From: Bathymodiolus brooksi
Lineage: Eukaryota > Mollusca > Bivalvia > Mytilida > Modiolidae
Assembly (NCBI GenBank): GCA_963680875.1
Contig: OY804583.1
Span: 34,833,331-34,897,330 of the forward strand
DNA length: 64,000 nucleotides
Direction: 5' to 3'
The position numbers and the translations under genes are program-made. The notes under the pieces are model-generated. The model was not told where the DNA came from. It did not search any database and saw only the letters and a program-made list of their open reading frames with translations. This document shows, one piece after another, positions 33,495 through 43,151 of this stretch; positions within the stretch are counted from its first letter, which is position 1, and every line of letters starts with the position of its first letter.

Positions 33495-36382
33495 CGTCTT
33501 CTGTCAAGTTTTTCATTGGTCTCGTAGCAAAATCATATATCTTTATTATCTGCTCTTTATTAATATGTTTTCAACTGTGAATTTATTGACGCGTATATTC
33601 TAGAACTTTCATGTCGAAGTGTACGTACTCAATATTTAATCAATTTCGAAAACAATAAAACACTCAAGTGATCCGGCGCACCGATAAAGGGAGGTAACAA
33701 TATGTGTTAACTCTATCGAAGGCAAATATGAAAACAATATAAGCGGATTAATCATAGCATTTATTTTGGAAAGATTTTGAGCAAATGTATTATGAATGGC
33801 ATAACTTATGATAAATAGTTAAATAAAGAAAATTTGCTGTTTCTTACTATTTTAAATTATTTTCGACAGATTTTGGTAGCACTCAACTATTTTGTACAAT
33901 CAGACTGGCGGATCATGGTACAAAACCAGGAACTGCCATACAATGTACAACTAAAGGCTCAAGTTGTCACCGACAGAGTTCCGTCCGGGTTTTAAGTGTG
34001 ATTCGTGCTGCTCAATCTTCAGTTTTCTGTGTAGTTTTTTTTTAGACCACTGTTTATCATTTTTTCCTTTTTCGATTGGCCATTGCATTGCATTCCGATA
34101 ACTCTTTTGGCATCTACAAAAAAACTTTTCTTATCTGTTGACATATTCACGCACCATTATACTATCCCAATTATCAAATTTATTTCATTGTAGTATATAT
34201 GCCACATTATTTTTTGTGGGTTTATTCCATTCTAATGCAGGTAAAAACGTTATTTATAACTTTAGTTAGCTGCATGTTATTGAAATGAACAGTCAAACGA
34301 TTTGAATTACAATTTCAGAAATGTTACGAAAAAATCGGGAATTTGCATAAAACCCAGCGTTCTATACAATAAAAAAAACATAAATAAAATATAAACGTAC
34401 GGACTACTGGGTTTGATGTTTAACACCACTTTCAACAAATTTCAGTTATATCGTGGGGGTCAGTTTTATTGGTGGAGGAAAACGGTGTGCACAGAGAAAA
34501 ACACGGATCTGCCACAAATCACTGGCAAACTTTATAACATAATGTTGTATCGCCTGGGCGAGATTCGAACTCATAACGTTATTGGTGATAGGTAGTGATT
34601 GCATAGGTAGTTGTAAATCCAGCTACCAAATGATCACGTCCACGAAGGCTCCTAACGGACTACTGAGTTAAATATTGTAGGGAAGGTCAATTAAGATTTC
34701 CTTTCCTTAAACTGGATATATCATACAGATAAAGAATATTTTTTGTTGGAAAATTTTGGAAAATATTCATCAATGTGTTCCCTTTGGATTGTTTATTACA
34801 AACATAAATTTATTATTGCTATTAATTTTTTTTATCATTAGCCGTTTTTGGATTTATTTTGAATGATATGAAGTACCAACTATGTTATTTGAAAAGGTGT
34901 CTAGATCGAGATTGGAACAAAAATTCTGCTTCAGAGTGCATTTTTTTTTTCAGTTACAAAAATGTAGCATCGAAATCTTTTTATAAGAGTTAAATACACC
35001 CTTTTCCCCTAATGCTAAGTAAGAAATGAAATGTGATACACGTATACACCGTTAGGAATTTATATCCCTGTCGTTCTGTAGTCAACTGTTCAAGCGAAAT
35101 GGTTTTAAGTATAAGATACAGTACTATTAAAAAAAAAAGAAGCGGCCCGTATTGAATATCCCGCAATACGTACAACTTCTTTTGTTTCAATAGTAGTTTA
35201 TCTACAAAGGGAACAGCGTGGTTTTTTTTTTACAATTCCCACTATTCTGTCACGGAAATTAATCCTTTCCACGATGAAAACACGACGGAACAGGTAAACT
35301 GATATTTTTCATCCGCGGTGGTATCATCGTGGAAGGGATTAACTTTTATTATACGTGTGTTTTTTCCACGATATAGCGTGGAAATCATCATGGAAAAGAT
35401 TAATATACATGTATGTGTTTTGAACACGATATAGCGTGGACATCATCGTGGCAGAGATTAATATTATGTGTGGTGAACACGACATATAAATCTTTTCCAC
35501 GATGATTTCCACGCTATATCGTGGAACATATTTTTAAAAGGTTTAATATGCCTAACATTAATATTTATTTGGAATGTATAAGCTTCCTAAAATTATATAC
35601 ACGAGAGTCTTTACAGTCTGCATTGTCATGTATGTCACAATGAAGCATAGAAATTAATTATGGGACAAACAGATAATTATTTGTACAGAATATATGATTT
35701 TGTTCATCATAAATGGTATTGTCATTAATTTACCGAAGTGTATGAAAATTGAGCTTTTCAAATATAGAGTTATATTCCTTATTTTGTAAGTTTATATAAA
35801 AAGGGAAACGTTTTACGTTTTCTTGTCAATTTGGCGTAGTATAATAGAAAAAAAATTGTAGCGGTGATCGTCGGGTGTAAGTCCATTTGAATTGGAAAGG
35901 AGACCCTTTACGTTTACACTATACCATGGAGAGAATGTAGGGAAAAAAGTCACGGAACAAAAGTCACATATATAATGTCATCTTTCAGATAATTAAAGTT
36001 TTTTGTAAAAATTATTTCAATGCCTTAATCTTTAATTTGTTTATACTGTAATTAATATATTCTTCCTGAATAGAGACCCAGTTGTTTATTTAGTACATGT
36101 ATTTAATTCATAAATGACTCAAACCATAATGATTTAAATGGAAAGGGGTAATTTATAATAAGAAGCCACTTGATTGCTATTGTCATAATGTTTATACAGA
36201 GACATACATAGGTCATTTTTAATAGTTAAGAATACAATTATGAAAGAAATTGTTGAACATCAACATATGGTGAAACCATACCTGGTGTATTCCATGCCCT
36301 AGTCAATTCAGAGCAAAATGTATGGTTTCTTTCACTTTTTGTATAAAAGGAAACAGTTAACTGTCACTATCATTAAACGAAA

Positions 36383-36529
36383 ATGGAGATTATACCAAGC
36401 AACAGAGGTGGTTCCAAGCTGTGTTACCAGGGGTACCTGTATACCAAACATGCTACCAGGGAGACCAATCAGTGGTGGAAGTGTGTTAAACGGTCAAGCA
36501 TAGGATGCAGAGGAAATTCTGACATGTAA
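36383..36529 (+). pseudogene. Truncated FLYWCH gene start, unit 5 first copy
   Basis: Open 48-codon frame without the TAG seen in units 3 and 4. The second copy of this unit is the beginning of the longer pseudogene at 36579. Confidence 0.8.
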
Positions 36530-36578
36530 CAAACATGTATAAAAGGAAACAGTTAACTGTCACTATCATTAAACGAAA

Positions 36579-37979
36579 ATGGAGATTATACCAAGCAACA
36601 GAGGTGGTTCCAAGCTGTGTTACCAGGGGTACCTGTATACCAAACATGCTACCAGGGAGACCAATCACTGGTGGAAGTGTGTTAAACGGTCAAGCATAGG
36701 ATGCAGAGGAAACCTTAGCACTACACTTCAGAATGAAAATCCAGCTCCTTGGCAGCCACACAATCACGCTCCCAGTGATACAAGCATCAAGTACTCAAAA
36801 ACCAGACATGCCATGAAAGACCTGGCAACCAACACCAGAGACAAACCCAGCCAGATCTTTGCCCAGGTTGTGTCCCAGTGTGACGACAATGTCCAAGCCT
36901 TGCTGCCCTGTGAAGAAAACCCCAATTCGATACCAGCGTCCAACTCTTCCAGTCCCAGCCACCTATGCAGATGTCAGATTGCCTGAAGAGTACACAACAA
37001 CAACCAACAGTTCCTGCAATACGACAACGCCAGAATGCAGAAAACAGAATGTTAGTCTTCTACTCACCAGAGAGTTTGGAAAGATTAGCCAATGCCCAGA
37101 CCTTCTTCATCTTCATGGACGGTACCTTCTCTGTAGCTCCGCACCCATTTAAACAGCTATACACCATCCGGGTTCTATTCAAAGATGTAACAGGCACTGC
37201 AGTATATGCGTTCCTGCCAAATAAATGTCAAGATACTTACAGAGAACTCTTCCAGTCTTCCAGCAACCTACATTTCAATGTCCAGACTTTGAAGATGCAG
37301 TTCTTCGTGCAGTTACAGCTGTATTTGGTCGCCACATCAACCACCAGGACTGTTTCTACCACCTGACACAAGCATCATGGCGACAGATACAGCAGCTTGG
37401 TTTGGTGCCTCTCTACAAGAGTGTTCTGTGGTATGATGGATGGTCTTGCCTTTTTACTAGTACTTGATTTGACCAATGGTATTCATCTGCTTAGAACACT
37501 ATGCCCTGATGACCCACCAGAGGCAGCTGAGCTCCTAGATTACTTTGATTCAACTTACATCAGTGGTAGACTTAGACAGCAGAATCCAGCACAAAATCAA
37601 GCAGTCCGTCTGGTCTTAACACGTAGCCCACCTGTTTCCACCAGCCATTTGGAACGTACATGATGCCACAGTCAACGGTGATGCCAGAACCAACAACATG
37701 TGCGAGGACTGGAACAACAATTTCTTCAACCTGGTAGGACATGCCCATCCGTCTATATGGCGTGTCATCGAGTGGTGTCAAAAGGAAGAAGCTACTGTCC
37801 GTACTATTATCCAGCAAGATGCCGTCGGTAATCCACCAGTTAAGCGTACTCAACAGAGACATGTTCAGCTCCAGGAGCGTTTACAGAACCTATGCAGAGA
37901 CCTCACCACTGGCCAGAAGATCATTGCCGAGTACTTGTGTGGAGTTGGGTGGAACATCAGACTCAATATTAGTGCTTAA
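36579..37979 (+). pseudogene. FLYWCH zinc finger-MULE transposase-type gene, frameshifted
   Basis: An ATG begins a FLYWCH finger (C34, C42, H61, H63) and then a linker (RDKPSQIFAQVV) typical of FLYWCH-MULE proteins in invertebrates. A MULE-type DDE core follows across several frames: FMDGTFSVAP (first Asp codon 37118-37120), VYAFLPNKCQDTYRELF, PDFEDAV (second Asp, 37285-37287) with CFYH, CGMMDGLAF and PPEAAELLDYFDSTY, and NNMCEDWNNNF (Glu codon 37704-37706). The frame changes near 36925, 37000, 37250, 37418 and 37620, with perhaps one more near 37030-37050, so it cannot make one protein as assembled. Stops arise only from the shifts. It ends ...RLNISA at 37979. Such genes act in Mutator-like transposition or are domesticated remnants; which one applies here is not visible. 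I did not find terminal inverted repeats. Confidence 0.85.
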
Positions 37980-39060
37980 GAGACAATTGACATTATGAAC
38001 ATTTACAATTTTAAACTGGAAATATTCAATGTTTGTATGTTCATCATTATATCGTTATGATTTGATATATTTCATATGTTATTTGTTATATGACTTATAA
38101 CTGCTCCAATCATTGATGTGATTAATTAAATGTAAATGCTAATTCATTGTTTTTTTTATATTATTTTCTAATTAGAAAGAGTTAGATGGGTGAATATCAA
38201 TGAGTCAAATTTTGGTTTTCATATATCAAGGTCTCATTAAGAATCATTCCTTTATAATTAGAAGGAGTTGGGATTGAATACATAGACATCAATCGAATTT
38301 GGTTCTCAATCAAGGTCTTGAATAAATATCAAAACAAAAACAAGACAAAAAAACACACAAACAAATAAAGAAAGATGATTAAAAAGTTGGCATGCGGTGA
38401 AATACTTATCCAATTACGAATTATACCTCATAATTTGGTTTTAATCTATGGTACTAGGATGTGCTTTGCAAAGTTTTGACCTTTTTATCTAAGACATCAG
38501 CATATCTGGCTTGCATCCGGGATATGTACAATGAAAGATTACACAGACATCCTGTTCTTTGTATTTGATCATGATGTACTTTATTAGGTTTAAATAGAAT
38601 ACCTTTTCTTGTGTATGAACAATTATTTATATACACGACTATATGGTTTAAAAGGAATATATTACTTGGTTCTATTTTAAGCTTGTCTTATCATTTGTTA
38701 TGTTAATTTGTCAAGTACACACATGTGCTTACCAAGAAGCTAATTGTATTGATTGATAAATTAAAAAGTAATAATTTTTTGATTAGAATAACGAAAAATC
38801 CAAATATCTTTTAAACTATAGATTGTTGAACAGCAACATAAACGAGAGTTTTATTTAGAATTAGAAGTGCTAACTAAATATGTTACAGTAATGCTTCTTA
38901 TTGTTTTGGCTGAGGCTGCACTCAGATGAAATTTTATATTTTGGTCCTATTTTGTTGTCATTTTTCGGGTGGGAGTAGATGTACTTTATAGAAGAGCCAT
39001 CCGTACGTCATGTATCTTACCTGTACAATCTTTCTCTCGGCCACGTGTACTTTAGACGAA
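37980..39060. other. AT-rich intergenic stretch
   Basis: I see no supported gene. Runs such as 'acaaaaacaagacaaaaaaa' (near 38330) are simple A-rich sequence. A 60-codon minus ORF at 38454-38636 has no supporting features. Confidence 0.5.
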
Positions 39061-39113
39061 CCTGACAAGCATTTCTCTCATAAATTATTGTTATATTTTG
39101 CATTTTGTGTAAA

Positions 39114-39288
39114 ATGGGTAAAAAGTCTGACTTATCTCCGGAATGCCAAAAGTTTGTAAAAAAGTTGTTTGCCTTTTATAGTAAGGAAAAGGCAACGAAG
39201 AAGCCAATTGTCACATTTGATAGGGTATATCAAAAGACATCTAAAGCTTTGGGTGTGTCTTACACTTCAGTGCACCGTATTATGAATG
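39114..39288 (+). CDS. First coding exon with helix-turn-helix, Tc1/IS630-like or related DNA-binding protein
   Basis: An ATG in good context (gtaaaATGGG) opens 58 codons plus one base, up to a splice donor (gaatg|gtaaga, GT at 39289-39290). The product (MGKKSDLSPECQKFVKK...) ends in a helix-turn-helix-like segment at about residues 41-57 (KTSKALGVSYTSVHRI). This layout resembles the N-termini of a large invertebrate family related to Tc1/IS630-type transposases; that is family knowledge, not tested. No later exon is visible, because a minisatellite starts 6 bases after the GT. An E-box (cacgtg) lies near 39043. Confidence 0.55.
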
Positions 39289-39294
39289 GTAAGA

Positions 39295-40171
39295 GGGGTT
39301 TGTACGGTGATGGATGTTTTTTGGGGTTTGTACGGTGATGGATGTTATGTGGTGTTTGTACAGTCATGGATGTTATGTGGGGTTTGTACGGTGATGGATG
39401 TTATGTGGGGTTTGTACGGTGATGAATGTTATGTGGGGTTTGTACGGTGATGGATGTTATGTGGGGTTTGTACGGTGATGGATGTTATGTGGGGTTTGTA
39501 CTGTGATGGATGTTATGTGGGGTTTGTACGGTGATGGATGTTATGTGTGGTTTGTACGGTGATGGATGTTATGTGGGGTTTGTACGGTGATGGATGTTAT
39601 ATGGGGTTTGTACGGTAATGGATGTTATGTGGGGTTTGTACGGTAATGGATGTTATGTGGGGTTTGTACAGTGATGGATGTTATGTGGGGTTTGTACGGT
39701 GATGAATGTTATGTGGGGTTTGTACGGTGATGGATGCTATGTGGGGTTTGTATGGTGATGGATGTTATGTGGGGTTTGTACGGTCATGGATGTTATGTGG
39801 GGTTTGTACGGTCATGGATGTTATGTGGGGTTTGTACGGTCATGGATGTTATGTGGGGTTTGTACGGTGATGGAAGTTATGTAGGGTTTGTACGGTGATG
39901 GATGTTATGTGGGGTTTGTACGGTCATGGATGTTATGTGGGGTTTGTATGGTGATGGATGTTATGTGGGGTTTGTACGCGATGGATGTTATGTGGGGTTT
40001 GTACGGTGAGGGATGTTATGTGGGGTTTGTACGGTGATGGATGTTATGTGGGGTTTGTACGGTCATGGATGTTATGTTGGGTTTGTACGGTCATGGATGT
40101 TATGTGGGGTTTGTACGGTCATGGATGTTATGTGGGGTGTGTACGGTGATGGATGTTATGTGGGGTTTGTA
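39295..40171 (+). repeat. 28-bp minisatellite, about 31 copies
   Basis: The unit 'ggggtttgtacggtgatgg' plus 'atgttatgt' repeats from 39295 to 40171; 'ggggtttg' starts at 39295, 39323 and finally 40162 (31 periods with a net loss of one base, at 'tacgcgatgg' near 39977). Variants alternate 'ggtgatgg' and 'ggtcatgg'. It sits directly downstream of the splice donor of the exon at 39114-39288. Confidence 0.95.
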
Positions 40172-40611
40172 GAAGTATTTATTGATTAGTCTTCAACTTT
40201 AAGGAGTCACGTATTCAAATGTACAATATTATGAAAAGACAGTTAAAACAGTGATTGTCATAAATTCCACCAATATCAACAAAGCGAAAAGTCACCTCTC
40301 ATATTAATTCACTGAACACGAAAAAGATCACGACATCTAGAAATCTAGGTGCTGGTTTAGTACAGGCAAAATATGTGGCGTAGTTAAACATGTTAATGGG
40401 TTCCAATTCCTAGAACTGATTTGAAGACGTAGTTCAAACCAAAAAGTGTGTTTATAAATGTACTTTATTTATTTCATGTACTACAAAATTGATCATTGCT
40501 GTGTGAGAATATTATGTAATAACCCTATAAAAGTAAAGTTATCTTGATCATATACGTTCATATAAGTTAAGTAAAAGTGCCCTGTATGAATGCATCAATT
40601 ATAAGAAGAGG
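40172..40611. other. Intergenic stretch without supported gene
   Basis: No supported gene. Parts such as 'gttaatgggttccaattcct' look repeat-derived but I cannot place them. Confidence 0.4.
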
Positions 40612-40762
40612 TTGAAGATACCAAAGGGGTAATCAGAATCCGTAAGTCGAAGAAGAGCAGACAACACAATGGTCAAAAGAAAAAGTACTAAAGGACAAAC
40701 AACGATCTACAATACATACAAATAAAACTAAAGATCGAATAACACGAACCCCATTAAAAAAC
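40612..40762 (-). mobile_element. Dispersed repeat module, minus orientation
   Basis: Reverse complement of the module at 5867-6011: it starts 'gaagataccaaaggggtaat' and ends 'aataacacgaaccccattaa'. The minus strand reads 'ggggttcgtgttattcgatc' through to 'ggtatcttc'. Confidence 0.55.
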
Positions 40763-40974
40763 TGGACGAATATATAAACCTTATTAGAGTCTAGCGGCTT
40801 GCAAGAAAAAACATAAATATCGGAAATGATACAGTCCGCGGCAAAAACATGTTGACAAACTAGCCCGAACAGCATTAATGAAGATTTTTTTTTCTATTTG
40901 ATTAAGCACATTTTGTGCATTTTTTACTAGCCCGAACCAATTTGAGATTAATTTAGTAAACTCATATTATTGGA

Positions 40975-41022
40975 CTGACCGCCACGATATAACACCATCA
41001 AACAAACAAACAAGAAACAGTA
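40975..41022 (+). mobile_element. SINE 3'-module fragment with (caaa)n tail
   Basis: 'gactgaccgccacgatataa' (module of the SINE family) followed by 'caccatcaaacaaacaaaca'. Head and body are missing. Confidence 0.5.
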
Positions 41023-41465
41023 TACTGATATTATTGGAATATTTAAATCTAAATATATATTTGAAAGCAAAAATAATTGTATATTCTACTTCGATGTAAC
41101 TAAGCAATAAATAAATGGAACAGACATGTTTTACTCTGTAGGACACAACATATCCACTGGTTAGCGGAACGAATTAAATACTTAGTACACAACTCACCAT
41201 AATAACAGAGCGAAACGTAAACATGGCAATAAAAACGTAGATATCTAATTTAGTACACACGACACGTTAATGGAATATCATTGACCTTCATCAAGTAGGA
41301 TCAATGCCAAAAGAATAAAAAACAGAATAATTAAAACGTCTTGGGGAGCAAGAAAATGAAAGGGCCTAAATATAATAGCCAAAATCAAACTCGGATCACA
41401 TACGTATGCCCGAGGGGGGTATTAGTTTTAGTAATAATTACATTAATTAGGTTTGGTTTATATTG
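41023..41465. other. AT-rich stretch with a repeat remnant
   Basis: The segment 'aaaacgtagatatctaattt' (41232-41251) is the inverse of 'attagatatctacgttttta' inside the 7-kb unit (1708-1727), so a dispersed element is present. No gene seen. Confidence 0.4.
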
Positions 41466-41479
41466 GTTTTGATTTATAG

Positions 41480-41703
41480 TAAATAACGCTATTTTCAACA
41501 ATATTTCAGTTATATCGTGGTGGTCAGTTTTATTGGTGCAGGAAACCGAAGTAACCGGAGAAAACCACCGACCTGTCGCAAGTCATTGAAAAACTTATCA
41601 CATAATATTATTTCGAGTACATCTCGGTATGAACGGGTTTCGAGGCACTGATTACATAGGTAGTCATAAATCCAACTACCATACGATCACTATTACGGCG
41701 GTC
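41480..41703 (-). mobile_element. tRNA-derived SINE, minus orientation, B-box region shortened
   Basis: Contains 'caacaatatttcagttatat', 'tcagttttattggtgcagga', 'ccgacctgtcgcaagtcatt' and the head segment 'aatccaactaccatacgatc'. Between 'gaacgggtttcg' and 'aggcactgatt' about 20 bases present in sister copies are missing, which removes the end of the B-box region. Confidence 0.65.
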
Positions 41704-41805
41704 CCCATCAACTAGGAACTCAAACAAATAGATCAGATCAGCCCCGAAGTAATAAATGGAGATATATATTTCTCAGCTGGTACAATAGTCTCTATCAGGA
41801 TTTCA

Positions 41806-41832
41806 TATACATATACATGTATATATATACAG
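41806..41832. repeat. AT/AC dinucleotide-rich microsatellite
   Basis: Alternating 'atatacatatacatgtatat' followed by 'atatac'. Confidence 0.7.
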
Positions 41833-41874
41833 GACATGCTGCTAACAAGATAGCTACTGCACCAAGGATTCGAG

Positions 41875-42102
41875 TGGCTAAGTTGAAATCATTACTTCGA
41901 AAGTTTTACGAACGCCATCATAACTGCTTGCCCTTCCAGAGCACATGAGTTCATTCCCGATTTTCAAAGGGGTTCGTGTTATTCAATCTATAGTTTTTAA
42001 ATAGGGTTATTTGGATCATTGTTTTTTTTTTACCTTTTGTTTTTGGTCATTGTATTGTCTATCCTTCCATTAACGACTTCTGGGTACCCAGTTGGTATCT
42101 TC
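41875..42102 (+). mobile_element. Dispersed repeat module, plus orientation, longer copy
   Basis: Includes 5' sequence ('ttacgaacgccatcataact', 'cccttccagagcacatgag') not seen in the other copies, then 'ggggttcgtgttattcaatc' and the end 'cagttggtatcttc'. The wording matches a repeat I remember as abundant in mytilid genomes. Confidence 0.5.
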
Positions 42103-42602
42103 AAATACTCATTAAGATACGTGTTGCATTGTCAAATACTCATTAAGGTACGTGTTGCATTGTCAAATACTCATTAAGGTACGTGTTGCATTGTCAAATA
42201 CTCATTAAGGTACGTGTTGTATTGTCAAATACTCATTAAGGTACGTGTTGCATTGTCAAATACTCATTAAGATACGTGTTGCATTGTCAAATACTCATTA
42301 AGGTACGTGTTGTATTGTCAAATACTCATTACGGTACGCGTTGCATTGTCAAATACTCATTAAGGTACGCGTTGCATTGTCAAATACTCATTAAGGTACG
42401 TGTTGCATTGTCAAATACTCATTAAGGTACGCGTTGCATTGTCAAATACTCATTAAGGTACGCGTTGCATTGTCAAATACTCATTAAGGTACGTGTTGCA
42501 TTGTCAAATACTCATTAAGGTACGCGTTGCATTGTCAAATACTCATTATGGTACGCGTTGCATTGTCAAATACTCATTAAGGTACGTGTTGCATTGTCAA
42601 AT
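42101..42602 (+). repeat. 31-bp minisatellite, 16 copies
   Basis: The unit 'tcaaatactcattaaggta' plus 'cgtgttgcattg' repeats from 42101; the last 'tcaaat' starts at 42597, exactly 16 periods of 31 later. Alternative bases are 'cgtgtt'/'cgcgtt', 'aagg'/'aaga' and 'gcatt'/'gtatt'. The array begins where the dispersed module ends. Confidence 0.95.
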
Positions 42603-42682
42603 AAATTAATATAAATTAATGACAATTTGATAATGCTGACAGTAATGCAGACTGTCTCACAAATGGGAAAATATAGAGAATA

Positions 42683-42951
42683 TTAGGGTTATGTCTTAAC
42701 AGGGTTAGGGGTTAAGGTTATAGTGTTTAACGCCACTTTCAACAATATTTCAGTTCCATCGTGGTGGTCAGTTTTATTGAGCGAGGAAACCGGACTACCC
42801 GGAGAAAACCCCCGACCTGCCGCAAGTAATCGATAATGTTGTATCGAGTATACCTCGCCTGAGCGGGATTCGAACTCACAATGTCAGTGGTGATATAGGC
42901 ACTGATTGCATATGTAGTTATAAATCCAACTACCATACGATCCCGACCACG
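42683..42951 (-). mobile_element. tRNA-derived SINE, minus orientation, with telomere-like 3' tail, cut by the gap
   Basis: On the minus strand the head (cgtggtcgggatcgtatgg) starts at the N gap; then come the B-box-like segment ('gcgggattcgaactcacaa' on the plus strand, 42862-42880), the module, and the 3' motif at 42723-42745. The tail at 42683-42720 reads 'attagggttatg' and 'acagggttaggggttaagg', close to TTAGGG repeats. This is the best-preserved copy in the window. Confidence 0.7.
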
Positions 42952-43151
42952 NNNNNNNNNNNNNNNNNNNNNNNNNNNNNNNNNNNNNNNNNNNNNNNNN
43001 NNNNNNNNNNNNNNNNNNNNNNNNNNNNNNNNNNNNNNNNNNNNNNNNNNNNNNNNNNNNNNNNNNNNNNNNNNNNNNNNNNNNNNNNNNNNNNNNNNNN
43101 NNNNNNNNNNNNNNNNNNNNNNNNNNNNNNNNNNNNNNNNNNNNNNNNNNN
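42952..43151. other. Assembly gap, 200 N
   Basis: Exactly 200 N. A round number suggests a scaffolding gap of unknown true size, so the distance, and possibly the adjacency, of the SINE side and the satellite side is not established by the sequence. Confidence 0.95.

Larger units (their letters stand above)
1609..36712. repeat. Macrosatellite-like array: five tandem ~7.02-kb units
   Basis: The same sequence recurs head to tail. The junction 'gaggaaa|attctgacatg' places unit starts at 1609 (left flank differs), 8603, 15626, 22649 and 29671; the last unit ends at 36712, where the sequence continues into the FLYWCH/MULE gene. Unit lengths are 6994, 7023, 7023, 7022 and 7042 bp. Differences between units are few substitutions and small indels, so amplification looks recent. 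Confidence 0.95.
29671..36712. repeat. 7-kb unit 5 (7042 bp)
   Basis: The longest unit. It alone keeps 18 bp around 31760-31778 ('tgcactggtaggtaatta') that also occur outside the array at 1319-1336, so units 1-4 carry a deletion. Internal elements: SINE pair 30123-30409, minus SINEs 31642-31743 and 34414-34655, dispersed repeat 33973-34117, hairpin 35258-35526. Its right end is the only one that continues into a longer FLYWCH/MULE gene. Confidence 0.93.

Noticed and set aside
37572..37862. 96-codon minus-strand ORF
   Set aside because: Antisense to the conserved C-terminal part of the MULE transposase-type gene, which explains the open frame.
38454..38636. 60-codon minus-strand ORF downstream of the MULE gene
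   Set aside because: No recognisable motif, start context or splice signal.
39295..42602. 28- and 31-bp direct repeats resembling CRISPR repeats
   Set aside because: The units abut directly with no unique spacers, no cas genes are present, and the context is eukaryotic.
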